Source of the DNA: JAOXRU01 sp965247735
Lineage (GTDB): Bacteria; Bacteroidota; Bacteroidia; Flavobacteriales; Flavobacteriaceae
Length of the DNA: 64,000 bases
Assembly: GCA_965247735.1 (NCBI GenBank)
Contig: CBDFHN010000002.1
Coordinates: forward strand, 1,922,001 to 1,986,000
Direction: 5' to 3'
The notes beneath the pieces are model-generated. The model did no database searches. It was not told the DNA's origin and saw nothing but the letters and a program-made list of their open reading frames with translations. This document shows, in pieces, positions 7,530 to 15,375 of this stretch. The position numbers and the translations under genes are program-made. The first letter of the stretch is position 1, and each line of letters opens with the position of its first letter.

Positions 7530-7559
7530 CAAATATAGCATTCTTTTATGTCTCACCAA
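7530..7559 (-). promoter_or_regulatory. Promoter of tRNA-Val copy 2
   Basis: On the minus strand TTG (7557-7559), a 19-base spacer, then TATATTTG (7530-7537): a full match to the Bacteroidota promoter. It sits 18 bases before the folC stop codon. Confidence 0.75.
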
Positions 7560-7577
7560 AAGAAAAAACGTAAAAAA

Positions 7578-8783
7578 CTAAATTATTTCAGCCACTACAA
7601 ATGTACTCCCTCCAACATAAACAAAATCGTCTTTTTGCGATTTCTCAAGCGCTTCTTTATAAGCTTCGGATACAGAACCAGATACAACTCCATCCAATCC
7701 AAATTCAGCTGCTTTTTCCTTTAAAACAACAGCATTTAATGCTCTTTCTATATTTGGTTGACAGAAAAAATATTTTGCCTTTTTAGGAAATAGCGGTAAA
7801 ATTTCTGCCAAATCTTTGCCTTTTACCATACCCAAAACAATAAAAAGCTGAGAATAGCTTTCCTTTTTTAATTGCGCTAAAACTAAAGACAAACCTTCTT
7901 TGTTATGTGCTGTATCGCAAACAACCTTAGGATTACTATTTAAGACCTGCCATCGCCCCATTAAACCCGTGTTTTTGACAACATTTAACAAGCCATCAAC
8001 GATAGTGCTTTCTGAAACCTTAAACGCAGTTAATCTTTTAATTACGGCTACAACTCCTTGTATATTTTTTTCCTGATAACTCCCTAATAAATCTGTCTTG
8101 TATTGCTTATTTAACTTTGCAAATTCAAGAGGAGCATTGTTTTTTTTGGCAATCTCTTTAAAAGTCTCTGCTACTTCCTCTTGATATTCACTTATCACAA
8201 CAGGTGTATTTGGCTTAATTATACCTGCTTTTTCAATAGCAATTTTAAGTAAAGTATCACCTAACATATCTGTATGGTCTAAGCCAATATTTGTAATTAA
8301 AGAAACTTCTGGATTAATAATATTAGTTGAATCTAATCTTCCTCCTAAACCAACTTCAAAAATTGCAATATCAACTTTTTGAGCACTAAAATAATCAAAA
8401 GCCATAGCAACCGTCATCTCAAAAAAAGATAACTTATTAGTTTTCAGACAATCAAAGTGATTTCGCACAAATGCTACTACATATTCCTCTGGAATTAACA
8501 GTCCATTAATTTTTATACGCTCTCTAAAATCTTTTAAATGTGGAGAAGTATATAAACCCACTTTATAACCCGCTTCTTGCAAAATAGAAGCCAGCATATG
8601 ACTTGAAGAACCCTTTCCATTGGTTCCTGCTACATGTATAGTTCTTATGTTTTTTTCTGGATGATTTAAGTGACTAACAAAACCTTTAATACCATCTAAC
8701 TTTGCATTAAAAGCAGCTTTTCCTTTTATTTGATATGCAGACAACCTGTCAAACATCCAAGAAACCGTCTTTTGATAATTCAT
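7578..8783 (-). CDS. folC: Bifunctional folylpolyglutamate synthase / dihydrofolate synthase
   Basis: A 401-residue cytoplasmic Mur-ligase-fold enzyme that adds glutamate to dihydropteroate and to reduced folates. The P-loop GTNGKGSS is at residues 53-60, followed by GLYTSPHL. FEVGLGGRLDSTN, TNIGLDHTDMLG and the C-terminal CDTAHNKEGL (substrate/ADP site) and GMVKGKDL motifs are all FolC-specific. The length is close to the family norm of about 400-430. It is the last gene of exbB-exbD-tonB-folC, with only 6 bases between the tonB stop and its ATG, so it is expressed with the energy-transduction genes though its role is unrelated. Confidence 0.94.
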   Translation of the reverse strand: MNYQKTVSWMFDRLSAYQIKGKAAFNAKLDGIKGFVSHLNHPEKNIRTIHVAGTNGKGSSSHMLASILQEAGYKVGLYTSPHLKDFRERIKINGLLIPEEYVVAFVRNHFDCLKTNKLSFFEMTVAMAFDYFSAQKVDIAIFEVGLGGRLDSTNIINPEVSLITNIGLDHTDMLGDTLLKIAIEKAGIIKPNTPVVISEYQEEVAETFKEIAKKNNAPLEFAKLNKQYKTDLLGSYQEKNIQGVVAVIKRLTAFKVSESTIVDGLLNVVKNTGLMGRWQVLNSNPKVVCDTAHNKEGLSLVLAQLKKESYSQLFIVLGMVKGKDLAEILPLFPKKAKYFFCQPNIERALNAVVLKEKAAEFGLDGVVSGSVSEAYKEALEKSQKDDFVYVGGSTFVVAEII

Positions 8784-8789
8784 TATAGC

Positions 8790-9662
8790 TTATTCTCCAA
8801 GCTTAAAGTTAACTACTACAAAACCCACTTGTTTTGTTGGTGCCTTAGCGTCAAAATTCCATTTATGCATCATTGCTGTTTTTTTAGCTGGATCCATTAA
8901 ACAAGGATGGCTGTTAGTTGTGCCTCTAACTCCTGGTGTAGCCTTCACAACATTACCATTTCTATCTACTTCTATCTTAACTACTACTTTTCCTTCTTCA
9001 TTACAATCCTGTACAACCTTGCCTTTATTACGAATAGATCTTCCATTTAATCCATAACCTCTTCCACCACTTCCGGATCCTGGGCTTCCAAAATAACTAC
9101 TTGCATATGGATCTCCATCTGGCTGCCCTTTATCACCAGCCTTATTGTCATCTCCTTCTCCACCTGTAGCTTTTCCATCAGATTTACCAATTCCTCCAAT
9201 CAATTGATCTAAACTACGTTTCTTCGCATCTTGAGCCCTCTTCAATTTAGCTTCAGCATCTTTCTTTGCTTTTACTGCTTTATCAATTTCTGCCTGCTTC
9301 TTTTTAGCTTCAGCATCTGCTTTTTGTTTTGCTTTCTTTGCTTTATTAATCCGTATTGATTCTTCATTTTCCGCTGTTGCAACATCTTCCGTTTTTTCGG
9401 ACGAAGCCGAAGCTTCAACTGGTTTTGAAGGCTCTTCTTCCTCTACAATAGGTTTAGAAACAGGGACCATTTTTATTTTTTCTTTAGGCTGAACTTTTCC
9501 TGAACCAAAATTAGTTGTTCCAAAATTCACAGAAATCCCACTTTCTTCTTCTGAATCCATAGAAGTTAACCCAACATAAAACAATAATAACAACAGAACA
9601 CTTACTAGCATAGTAGTAAGTGTAAAAGATTTTTTCTTATGTTTTGTATTTAAAAAACTCAC
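8790..9662 (-). CDS. TonB-family energy transducer (GTG start)
   Basis: 290 residues with a short cytoplasmic N-terminus, one membrane helix (about residues 15-33), a long periplasmic stretch rich in Lys, Ala and Glu predicted as coiled coil (about 95-155), a Gly-rich linker, and a C-terminal TonB-like domain (VVVKIEVDRNGNVVKATPG). It would pass the proton-motive energy of ExbB-ExbD to TonB-dependent receptors in the outer membrane. The classic Pro-rich spacer is replaced by the Ala/Lys/Glu coil. The start is GTG: exbD stop TAG shares its G with this GTG (TAGTG at 9660-9664), a one-base overlap that implies translational coupling. Confidence 0.85.
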   Translation of the reverse strand: MSFLNTKHKKKSFTLTTMLVSVLLLLLFYVGLTSMDSEEESGISVNFGTTNFGSGKVQPKEKIKMVPVSKPIVEEEEPSKPVEASASSEKTEDVATAENEESIRINKAKKAKQKADAEAKKKQAEIDKAVKAKKDAEAKLKRAQDAKKRSLDQLIGGIGKSDGKATGGEGDDNKAGDKGQPDGDPYASSYFGSPGSGSGGRGYGLNGRSIRNKGKVVQDCNEEGKVVVKIEVDRNGNVVKATPGVRGTTNSHPCLMDPAKKTAMMHKWNFDAKAPTKQVGFVVVNFKLGE

Positions 9663-10051
9663 TATTTTGGCCTAACGGCTAATATTACTTTATAATTATT
9701 TTTATTTGAAATATCCATTACCTTAACAGCTTTCTCAATAGGAACACCTTCTTCTGCTCTTAATATTACAGTAGGTTTCTCTTGACCTGCTAGTGCTTTT
9801 TTGATTTCTATCTCTAGATATTGTTCACTAACTCTTGTTTTATTGATAAAAAACTCTAATTTTTTATTGATACTTACCGATATGCTTTTAGCATTTGAGG
9901 TTTTCCCTTTTGCTTTTGGCAGCAACAAATCTAGTGCATTAGGTGCAGAACTAGATGTCAACATAAAAAACACCAATAACAAAAATACGATATCTGTCAT
10001 TGAAGACATACTAAAATCTGGACTAACCTTATTTCTTCCTCTTAACTTCAT
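9662..10051 (-). CDS. exbD: Biopolymer transporter ExbD
   Basis: 129-residue inner-membrane protein with one helix near the N-terminus (SSMTDIVFLLLVFFMLTS) that carries the conserved Asp needed for proton flow, followed by a periplasmic domain ending in VILAVRPK. Together with ExbB it forms the ion-driven stator that energises TonB. It follows exbB by 2 bases and overlaps the tonB start by one base. Size and motif are standard for the family. Confidence 0.93.
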   Translation of the reverse strand: MKLRGRNKVSPDFSMSSMTDIVFLLLVFFMLTSSSAPNALDLLLPKAKGKTSNAKSISVSINKKLEFFINKTRVSEQYLEIEIKKALAGQEKPTVILRAEEGVPIEKAVKVMDISNKNNYKVILAVRPK

Positions 10052-10053
10052 CT

Positions 10054-10743
10054 CTATATAGGTTCGTTAAGTAAATCTAAAAAGTCAACTGCATTAGCTT
10101 CCATTTGGTGCACTACCTTATCTGTACGTACTACCAAATGATTATACCCCATATAAGCAATAATCCCAACTATTAACCCCGCAACAGTAGTTGTCATTGC
10201 GGTATAAATACCCGAAGCCAGTACTCCCATTTCTGCTTGACCTCCGCTACTTGCCATTTCATAAAATGCAAGAATCATTCCTATTACAGTTCCTAAAAAA
10301 CCAATCATTGGTGCAACTCCTGATACTGTAGCAAGTACAGCTACATTTTTCTCTAATTTATAAACTTCAAGGACTCCTGCGTTTTCAATCGCCTTATTAA
10401 TATCTTCTAAAGGCTTCCCTATTCTAGAGATACCTTTTTCAGTTAAACGAGCAACAGGGGAATCTGTTTGCGCACATAATATCTTTGCAGCATCTAACTT
10501 CCCTCCAGTTACATAATCCCTAATTTGATTCATGAAATTTTTATCAATCTTAGAAGCTGATTTTATAGCAAAAACACGTTCAAAATAAATATATAATGCC
10601 ACAAAAAGCAACACAAAAAGTATTGATATAATAACGATACTTCCCACACCTCCATCAACAATTAAATCGATAATAGATAATGTTGTTTCTTCGCTTGCAA
10701 CTTCTTCTAAGCCTTCTTGGACTTCTTCTTGGAATAAAAACAT
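10054..10743 (-). CDS. exbB: MotA/TolQ/ExbB proton channel family protein
   Basis: 229-residue inner-membrane protein with three helices (about residues 35-55, 135-160 and 180-205) and the family signature VAPMIGFLGTVIGMILAF. It forms the proton-conducting core with ExbD. It is the first gene of the operon exbB-exbD-tonB-folC. The short acidic N-terminal region (QEEVQEGLEEVASEE) precedes the first helix and is periplasmic in the usual topology. Confidence 0.93.
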   Translation of the reverse strand: MFLFQEEVQEGLEEVASEETTLSIIDLIVDGGVGSIVIISILFVLLFVALYIYFERVFAIKSASKIDKNFMNQIRDYVTGGKLDAAKILCAQTDSPVARLTEKGISRIGKPLEDINKAIENAGVLEVYKLEKNVAVLATVSGVAPMIGFLGTVIGMILAFYEMASSGGQAEMGVLASGIYTAMTTTVAGLIVGIIAYMGYNHLVVRTDKVVHQMEANAVDFLDLLNEPI

Positions 10744-10860
10744 AAATAGATAGTGTTTACTTTTTCTTTAAATAACGCTGATATCTGAATTAAAGTATGT
10801 CTCTTCTTTTTTAGTTTTCATATATTTTACTAAAAGCATACCTAACAATCATTTATTCAT

Positions 10861-10904
10861 AAAAAAAGACAGTAATTAATGGCTAAACCAATTAATTACT
10901 GTCT
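10861..10904 (-). terminator. Terminator after nhaD
   Basis: 14-bp perfect stem AGACAGTAATTAAT / ATTAATTACTGTCT with a 10-base loop and, on the minus strand, a following T run (A7 at 10861-10867). It ends the dehydrogenase-nhaD transcript before the exbB operon. Confidence 0.85.
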
Positions 10905-10929
10905 CATAGTATAATATTCTAATACGTTT

Positions 10930-12318
10930 TTATAAAATTGCTCTCACAGCAATAAACACAACCGCTCCAGCTAAGAAACCAGCTAATGCTAACCATGCTA
11001 TCTTTTTTAAATACCACATGAAGTCAATTTTTTCCATTCCCATTGCTACAACACCAGCTGCAGAACCTATAATCAACATACTTCCTCCAGTACCAGCAGA
11101 ATAAGCTATAAAATGCCATAATGGATTATCAGTCCCTTCTGAGAACATCCCTAAACTTGCTGCTACTAGCGGCACATTATCAATAACTGCCGATCCTATA
11201 CCTAACAATAACACTACCAAATCAGAAACAACAGTACCATCTAGTTCAGAACCCATCATTGGCATAGCCGTTTTTAACGAATCTGCAAATCCAAATAACA
11301 TCCCTAATGATTCTAATGCTGCTACTGCCATTAATATTCCTAAAAAGAAAAGAATACTTGGTAGTTCAATCTTAGATAATGAATGATGTACAGGACTGTG
11401 GTGCGAGTTTGCTTCGCTTTCACCATCTATATCAGACATGCTAAATTTAGAATTACTATATAATTCTGCAAAAGTTGCTACAATTGCCAAGCCCAACATC
11501 ATCCCAACATAAGGAGGCAAATGTGTTACTGTTTTAAAAATAGGAACAAATACAATTGCAGTTAATCCTAAATACAACATTGTAGCTCCAAAAGGATGCT
11601 TATTATCATCCTCACTATCATCAATCTCAATTTCCCCCTTAAATGCTGGTAAAAATGATGCGATAAAAGTTGGCACAACCATACATATTAGTGATGGCAG
11701 TAATAAATAGGTAATTAACTTAAGTGTTGTTACCTTATCTCCAATCCATAACATGGTTGTAGTTACATCTCCAATTGGAGACCAAGCCCCTCCCGCATTA
11801 GCTGCAATAATGATTAGTCCTGCAAACCATAACCTGTCTTCTCTTTTGTTAACAATTTTTTGAAGTATCGATATCAAAACAATTGTTGCCGTAAGATTAT
11901 CAATTATTGCCGAAAGAATAAAAGCCAAAAAAGCAAAAATCCATAAAATTTTCTTTTTACTCCTCGTTTTTATAAAACTCTTTATCGTAGCAAATCCATT
12001 AAAATAATCTATGATTTCTACAATTGTCATTGCTCCTAATAAAAAGACCAATATTTCAGCAGTTTTACCCAAATGGTGCAATAGTGTTTCTTCCATTAAG
12101 TGCATCCTGCCTTCATGACCTAACTCACCATAAGCTCCAACCAAGCCATGTTTACTTGAATCGAACCATTCTGGAAAACCATCAATTCCAAATGCAATTA
12201 ATGCCCACAAAATAGCCATCATTGCTAAGGCTGGTATTAGTTTATCAATCTTTAAGCTGTGTTCCAAAGCTATAGCTAAATAACCAAGAACAAATACAAT
12301 AATAATTATAGTCTCCAT
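10930..12318 (-). CDS. nhaD: Na+/H+ antiporter NhaD
   Basis: 462-residue polytopic membrane protein of the NhaD / ion transporter superfamily. Its hydrophobic segments run from METIIIIVFVLGYLAIALEHS through repeated helices. Key blocks are AIIDNLTATIVLI, AANAGGAWSPIGDVTTTMLW and the mirrored VIDNVPLVAASLGM...AGTGGSMLIIGSAAG, the two inverted halves with ion-site Asp and Asn residues. It exports sodium in exchange for protons, useful in a saline habitat. It follows the dehydrogenase gene by 13 bases and is probably cotranscribed. A His-rich loop (NSHHSPVHHSL) sits in the centre. The call is well supported; ion preference cannot be read from sequence. Confidence 0.92.
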   Translation of the reverse strand: METIIIIVFVLGYLAIALEHSLKIDKLIPALAMMAILWALIAFGIDGFPEWFDSSKHGLVGAYGELGHEGRMHLMEETLLHHLGKTAEILVFLLGAMTIVEIIDYFNGFATIKSFIKTRSKKKILWIFAFLAFILSAIIDNLTATIVLISILQKIVNKREDRLWFAGLIIIAANAGGAWSPIGDVTTTMLWIGDKVTTLKLITYLLLPSLICMVVPTFIASFLPAFKGEIEIDDSEDDNKHPFGATMLYLGLTAIVFVPIFKTVTHLPPYVGMMLGLAIVATFAELYSNSKFSMSDIDGESEANSHHSPVHHSLSKIELPSILFFLGILMAVAALESLGMLFGFADSLKTAMPMMGSELDGTVVSDLVVLLLGIGSAVIDNVPLVAASLGMFSEGTDNPLWHFIAYSAGTGGSMLIIGSAAGVVAMGMEKIDFMWYLKKIAWLALAGFLAGAVVFIAVRAIL

Positions 12319-12331
12319 AGAAATAAATAGT

Positions 12332-13558
12332 TTATACTAGTTGTTTTAAGGCTATTTCAAAAGCCGTTTTACTTATATTCACTTTAGATGAATCTCTTTT
12401 ATACACGTTTTCAATTGCGTTTTTAATAATCATTGAGGTATCATTAAAAATCTCTCCATCTTCAATACCCACTCTTCTCTCCATAAAGTACGCAAATACT
12501 CTCGCCATACCACAATTAGAAATAAAATCTGGGATTAGACTTACACGCTCATCTGTGTATTCCATTATAGAGCCAAAGAAAATTTCTTTATCAGCAAAAG
12601 GAACATTTGCTCCACAAGAAATTACTTCTAGACCAGTGCCTATCATCTCCGTAATCTGTGCTTTGGTAATTAATCTTGAAGCAGCACATGGCGCGAAAAT
12701 TTCTGTTGAAAGCCCCCAAATACGCTCTTTCATCTCCTCAAAAGGAATTAAATCATCTGCTTTTAGGTTATTCCCATCTTTATTGATGAACAAAGTTCTT
12801 ATTTCTTCAAAACTAAAGCCGTCTTCATTAATAAGTCCTCCTGTAATATCTATAATACCCACCACTTTTGCACCCATTTGTGCTAGATAGTAAGCAGCAG
12901 CAGAACCTACATTTCCAAAACCTTGTACAATAGCTCTTTTTCCTTTTACAGATCCGCCATGTATATCATAAAAATGTTTTACAGCTTCAGCAACACCAAA
13001 ACCTGTAATCATATCCGCTACGGTATATTTATGTGCTACACTAGGTGAATAAATATCGCTTTCTATAACTTTTACAACTCCTTGTCTTAATTGCCCAATT
13101 CTATTAATTTTATCCGCTTCTGTTGGCTTAAAATGTCCATTAAACACTCCTTCTTGCGGGTGCCATACTCCAGAATCTTCAGTAATAGGAATAACCTCAT
13201 GTATTTCATCTACATTAAGATCTCCTCCAGTTCCGTAATAACTCTTAAGCAAAGGCGCAACGGCTTTATACCAACGTTCTAATACACCTTTTTTTCTTGG
13301 GTCTTTAGGATCAAAGTTAATTCCAGATTTTGCACCTCCAATAGCAGGTCCAGAAACTGTAAATTTTACTTCCATAGTTTTCGCAAGAGACATTACTTCA
13401 TTCATATCTAAACCTTTTCTCATTCTGGTTCCTCCTCCTGCTGCTCCTCCTCGAAGTGAATTTATAACGGTCCACCCTTCAGCATCTGTTTCAGGATCTT
13501 TCCAATTAAAAACTATTTCAGGTTGTTTGTTTTCGTATTTTTTTAATAATTCTTTCAT
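12332..13558 (-). CDS. Glu/Leu/Phe/Val family amino-acid dehydrogenase
   Basis: 408-residue cytoplasmic NAD(P)-dependent enzyme for reversible oxidative deamination. Substrate-domain motifs include RGGAAGGGTRMRKGL, GPAIGGAKSGINFDP with the conserved Lys, and the catalytic Asp in TGGDLNVDE. The dinucleotide fold shows GFGNVGSAAAYYLA near residue 212 and ISCGANVPF further on. The GGGTR pattern resembles leucine dehydrogenases more than classic hexameric glutamate dehydrogenases, so substrate is left open. It precedes nhaD with a 13-base gap. The only recognised promoter element is a -7 box at 13784-13791, leaving a leader of about 220 bases that contains a hairpin (TAATCCCC...GGGGTTA near 13712-13731). 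Confidence 0.88.
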   Translation of the reverse strand: MKELLKKYENKQPEIVFNWKDPETDAEGWTVINSLRGGAAGGGTRMRKGLDMNEVMSLAKTMEVKFTVSGPAIGGAKSGINFDPKDPRKKGVLERWYKAVAPLLKSYYGTGGDLNVDEIHEVIPITEDSGVWHPQEGVFNGHFKPTEADKINRIGQLRQGVVKVIESDIYSPSVAHKYTVADMITGFGVAEAVKHFYDIHGGSVKGKRAIVQGFGNVGSAAAYYLAQMGAKVVGIIDITGGLINEDGFSFEEIRTLFINKDGNNLKADDLIPFEEMKERIWGLSTEIFAPCAASRLITKAQITEMIGTGLEVISCGANVPFADKEIFFGSIMEYTDERVSLIPDFISNCGMARVFAYFMERRVGIEDGEIFNDTSMIIKNAIENVYKRDSSKVNISKTAFEIALKQLV

Positions 13559-13783
13559 TTTGTATAAAACTTATTGAATACCCATCACTAGACCATTAAC
13601 TATTTTCTTGAGGTTAGTTATTGATACTGGTTTTATGAATAATAGGCATATTTATTAATTGATTTTGTAGCATAGTAAAAACTAGCTATGAATTTCGATT
13701 TACTTTAGTCTTAATCCCCCTAGTGGGGTTAGTGCTGTCTCATCTCTTATCCTTTTCTCAATTAATTGTATTCTATACAGAAA

Positions 13784-13791
13784 CAAATATA
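13784..13791 (-). promoter_or_regulatory. Candidate -7 box for the dehydrogenase-nhaD operon
   Basis: TATATTTG on the minus strand. The 405-bp divergent gap 13559-13963 otherwise holds the acyl-CoA dehydrogenase promoter and a small CCCC/GGGG hairpin near 13715-13730. No gene is seen. Confidence 0.4.
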
Positions 13792-13904
13792 AAAATATTA
13801 GTTCATTTAGTTTTTCTTTTCTTACAAAAAGACAAAAAAAAGTATTGTCCCATTTTTCTTCTTTAATTTTGCTTTTTCGAATTCCTAGTTTTTACAGAGA
13901 TGTA

Positions 13905-13935
13905 TTGATAAATCAGCATTAAAAAGCTATATTTG
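13905..13935 (+). promoter_or_regulatory. Promoter of the acyl-CoA dehydrogenase gene
   Basis: TTG (13905-13907), 20-base spacer, TATATTTG (13928-13935): a full Bacteroidota promoter, 28 bases before the ATG. Confidence 0.75.
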
Positions 13936-13963
13936 TGCATATTATTATAAATTTCACATTAAA

Positions 13964-15106
13964 ATGGATTTTAGCTTAACAGAAGAACAATTAATGATAC
14001 GTGATGCTGCACGTGATTTTGCAAAAAGCGAATTACTACCTGGCGTTATAGAAAGAGACGAAAAGCAACAATTTCCAAAGGAAGAAGTTCGGAAAATGGG
14101 AGAATTAGGTTTTTTAGGAATGATGGTTGATCCAAAATATGGAGGTGGTGGTATGAATACAATTTCATATGTGCTTGCAATGGAAGAAATCTCAAAAGTT
14201 GACGCTTCTTGTTCAGTAATTGTATCTGTTAACAATTCATTAGTTTGTTGGGGACTGGAGCATTATGGTAATGAAGCTCAAAAAGAAAAATACTTAACCA
14301 AGCTTGCTACTGGAAAAATGATAGGTGCTTTTTGCTTATCCGAGCCAGAAGCTGGAAGTGATGCTACCTCTCAAAAAACCACAGCAAAAAACATGGGAGA
14401 TCATTATTTGCTTAATGGAACTAAAAATTGGATTACCAATGGGAACACTGCTGGTGTCTATCTTGTAATTGCTCAAACAGATATAGAGAAAGGACATCAT
14501 GGTATTAACGCTTTTATTCTAGAAAAAGGAATGCCTGGCTTTGAAATAGGTCCAAAAGAAAACAAACTAGGCATTAGAGGTAGTGATACTCATTCCTTAA
14601 TGTTTACTGATGTAAAAGTACCAGTTGAAAATAGAATTGGTGATGAGTATTTTGGTTTTAAATTTGCAATGAAAACACTTTCTGGTGGTAGAATTGGTAT
14701 TGCTGCTCAAGCATTAGGTATTGCTTCTGGGGCTTATGAAATGGCTAAAGAATATTCCAAAATCAGAAAATCTTTTGGTACAGAAATATGCAATCATCAA
14801 GCTATAGCTTTTAAACTTGCAGATATGCATGCTCAAATAGAAGCAGCAAGGTATCTTGTTTACAAAGCCGCTTGGGATAAAGATAATGGACATAATTATG
14901 ATGTTTCTGGGGCTATTGCTAAACTTCAAGCATCACAAGCAGCAATGGATGTATCTATTGAAGCTGTCCAAATTCATGGCGGTAATGGTTTTGTAAAAGA
15001 CTATCATGTAGAACGGTTGATGCGTGATGCAAAAATCACCCAAATATATGAGGGTACATCAGAAATACAAAAAATAGTAATCTCAAGAAGTATCCTAAGA
15101 GACTAA
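13964..15106 (+). CDS. Acyl-CoA dehydrogenase
   Basis: 380-residue FAD flavoenzyme that oxidises acyl-CoA to trans-2-enoyl-CoA, passing electrons to an electron-transfer flavoprotein. Domains in order: N-terminal helical (1-120), beta barrel with the signature GAFCLSEPEAGSDA (about 123-136) and WITNG, and C-terminal helical domain with SGGRIGIAAQALG, IQIHGGNGF-like VQIHGGNG and the catalytic Glu in QIYEGTSEIQK near residue 362. The length is standard. The position of the catalytic Glu fits short/medium-chain enzymes. It has its own promoter and terminator, so it is monocistronic. The exact acyl chain cannot be told. Confidence 0.93.
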   Translation: MDFSLTEEQLMIRDAARDFAKSELLPGVIERDEKQQFPKEEVRKMGELGFLGMMVDPKYGGGGMNTISYVLAMEEISKVDASCSVIVSVNNSLVCWGLEHYGNEAQKEKYLTKLATGKMIGAFCLSEPEAGSDATSQKTTAKNMGDHYLLNGTKNWITNGNTAGVYLVIAQTDIEKGHHGINAFILEKGMPGFEIGPKENKLGIRGSDTHSLMFTDVKVPVENRIGDEYFGFKFAMKTLSGGRIGIAAQALGIASGAYEMAKEYSKIRKSFGTEICNHQAIAFKLADMHAQIEAARYLVYKAAWDKDNGHNYDVSGAIAKLQASQAAMDVSIEAVQIHGGNGFVKDYHVERLMRDAKITQIYEGTSEIQKIVISRSILRD

Positions 15107-15130
15107 TACCAATAACACATATCTTATTTT

Positions 15131-15160
15131 AAGCCCAACAATAATATGTTGGGCTTTTTT
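15131..15160 (+). terminator. Terminator after acyl-CoA dehydrogenase
   Basis: Stem AAGCCCAACA / TGTTGGGCTT with a 6-base loop and T run, 25 bases past the stop codon. Confidence 0.92.
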
Positions 15161-15375
15161 ATGGCTTCGATTATAAAAAAACGAAAAAAATCATTCAAAT
15201 TTATTACTTATAACCTTTCTAAATTGACAAGTCCATAAATTGAGGGCATTCATTTTTGATATAATACATTTTCAATACCATTATTTTACAAACACTACAT
15301 TTCTTTTAATCATTTCATCAAAACACAAAGAATTATTCAACGAAAACTATATTTTAGTGAAAATAATTCAATGTT

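Larger units (their letters stand above)
7393..7537. repeat. Right copy of 144-bp direct repeat carrying tRNA-Val
   Basis: Near-identical to 5679-5822 (two substitutions, one extra A). Outside this block the flanks differ, which fixes the duplicated unit as terminator + tRNA + -7 box. Confidence 0.92.

Noticed and set aside
9801..10061. Plus-strand frame opposite exbD
   Set aside because: Shadow of the exbD coding strand with no family features.
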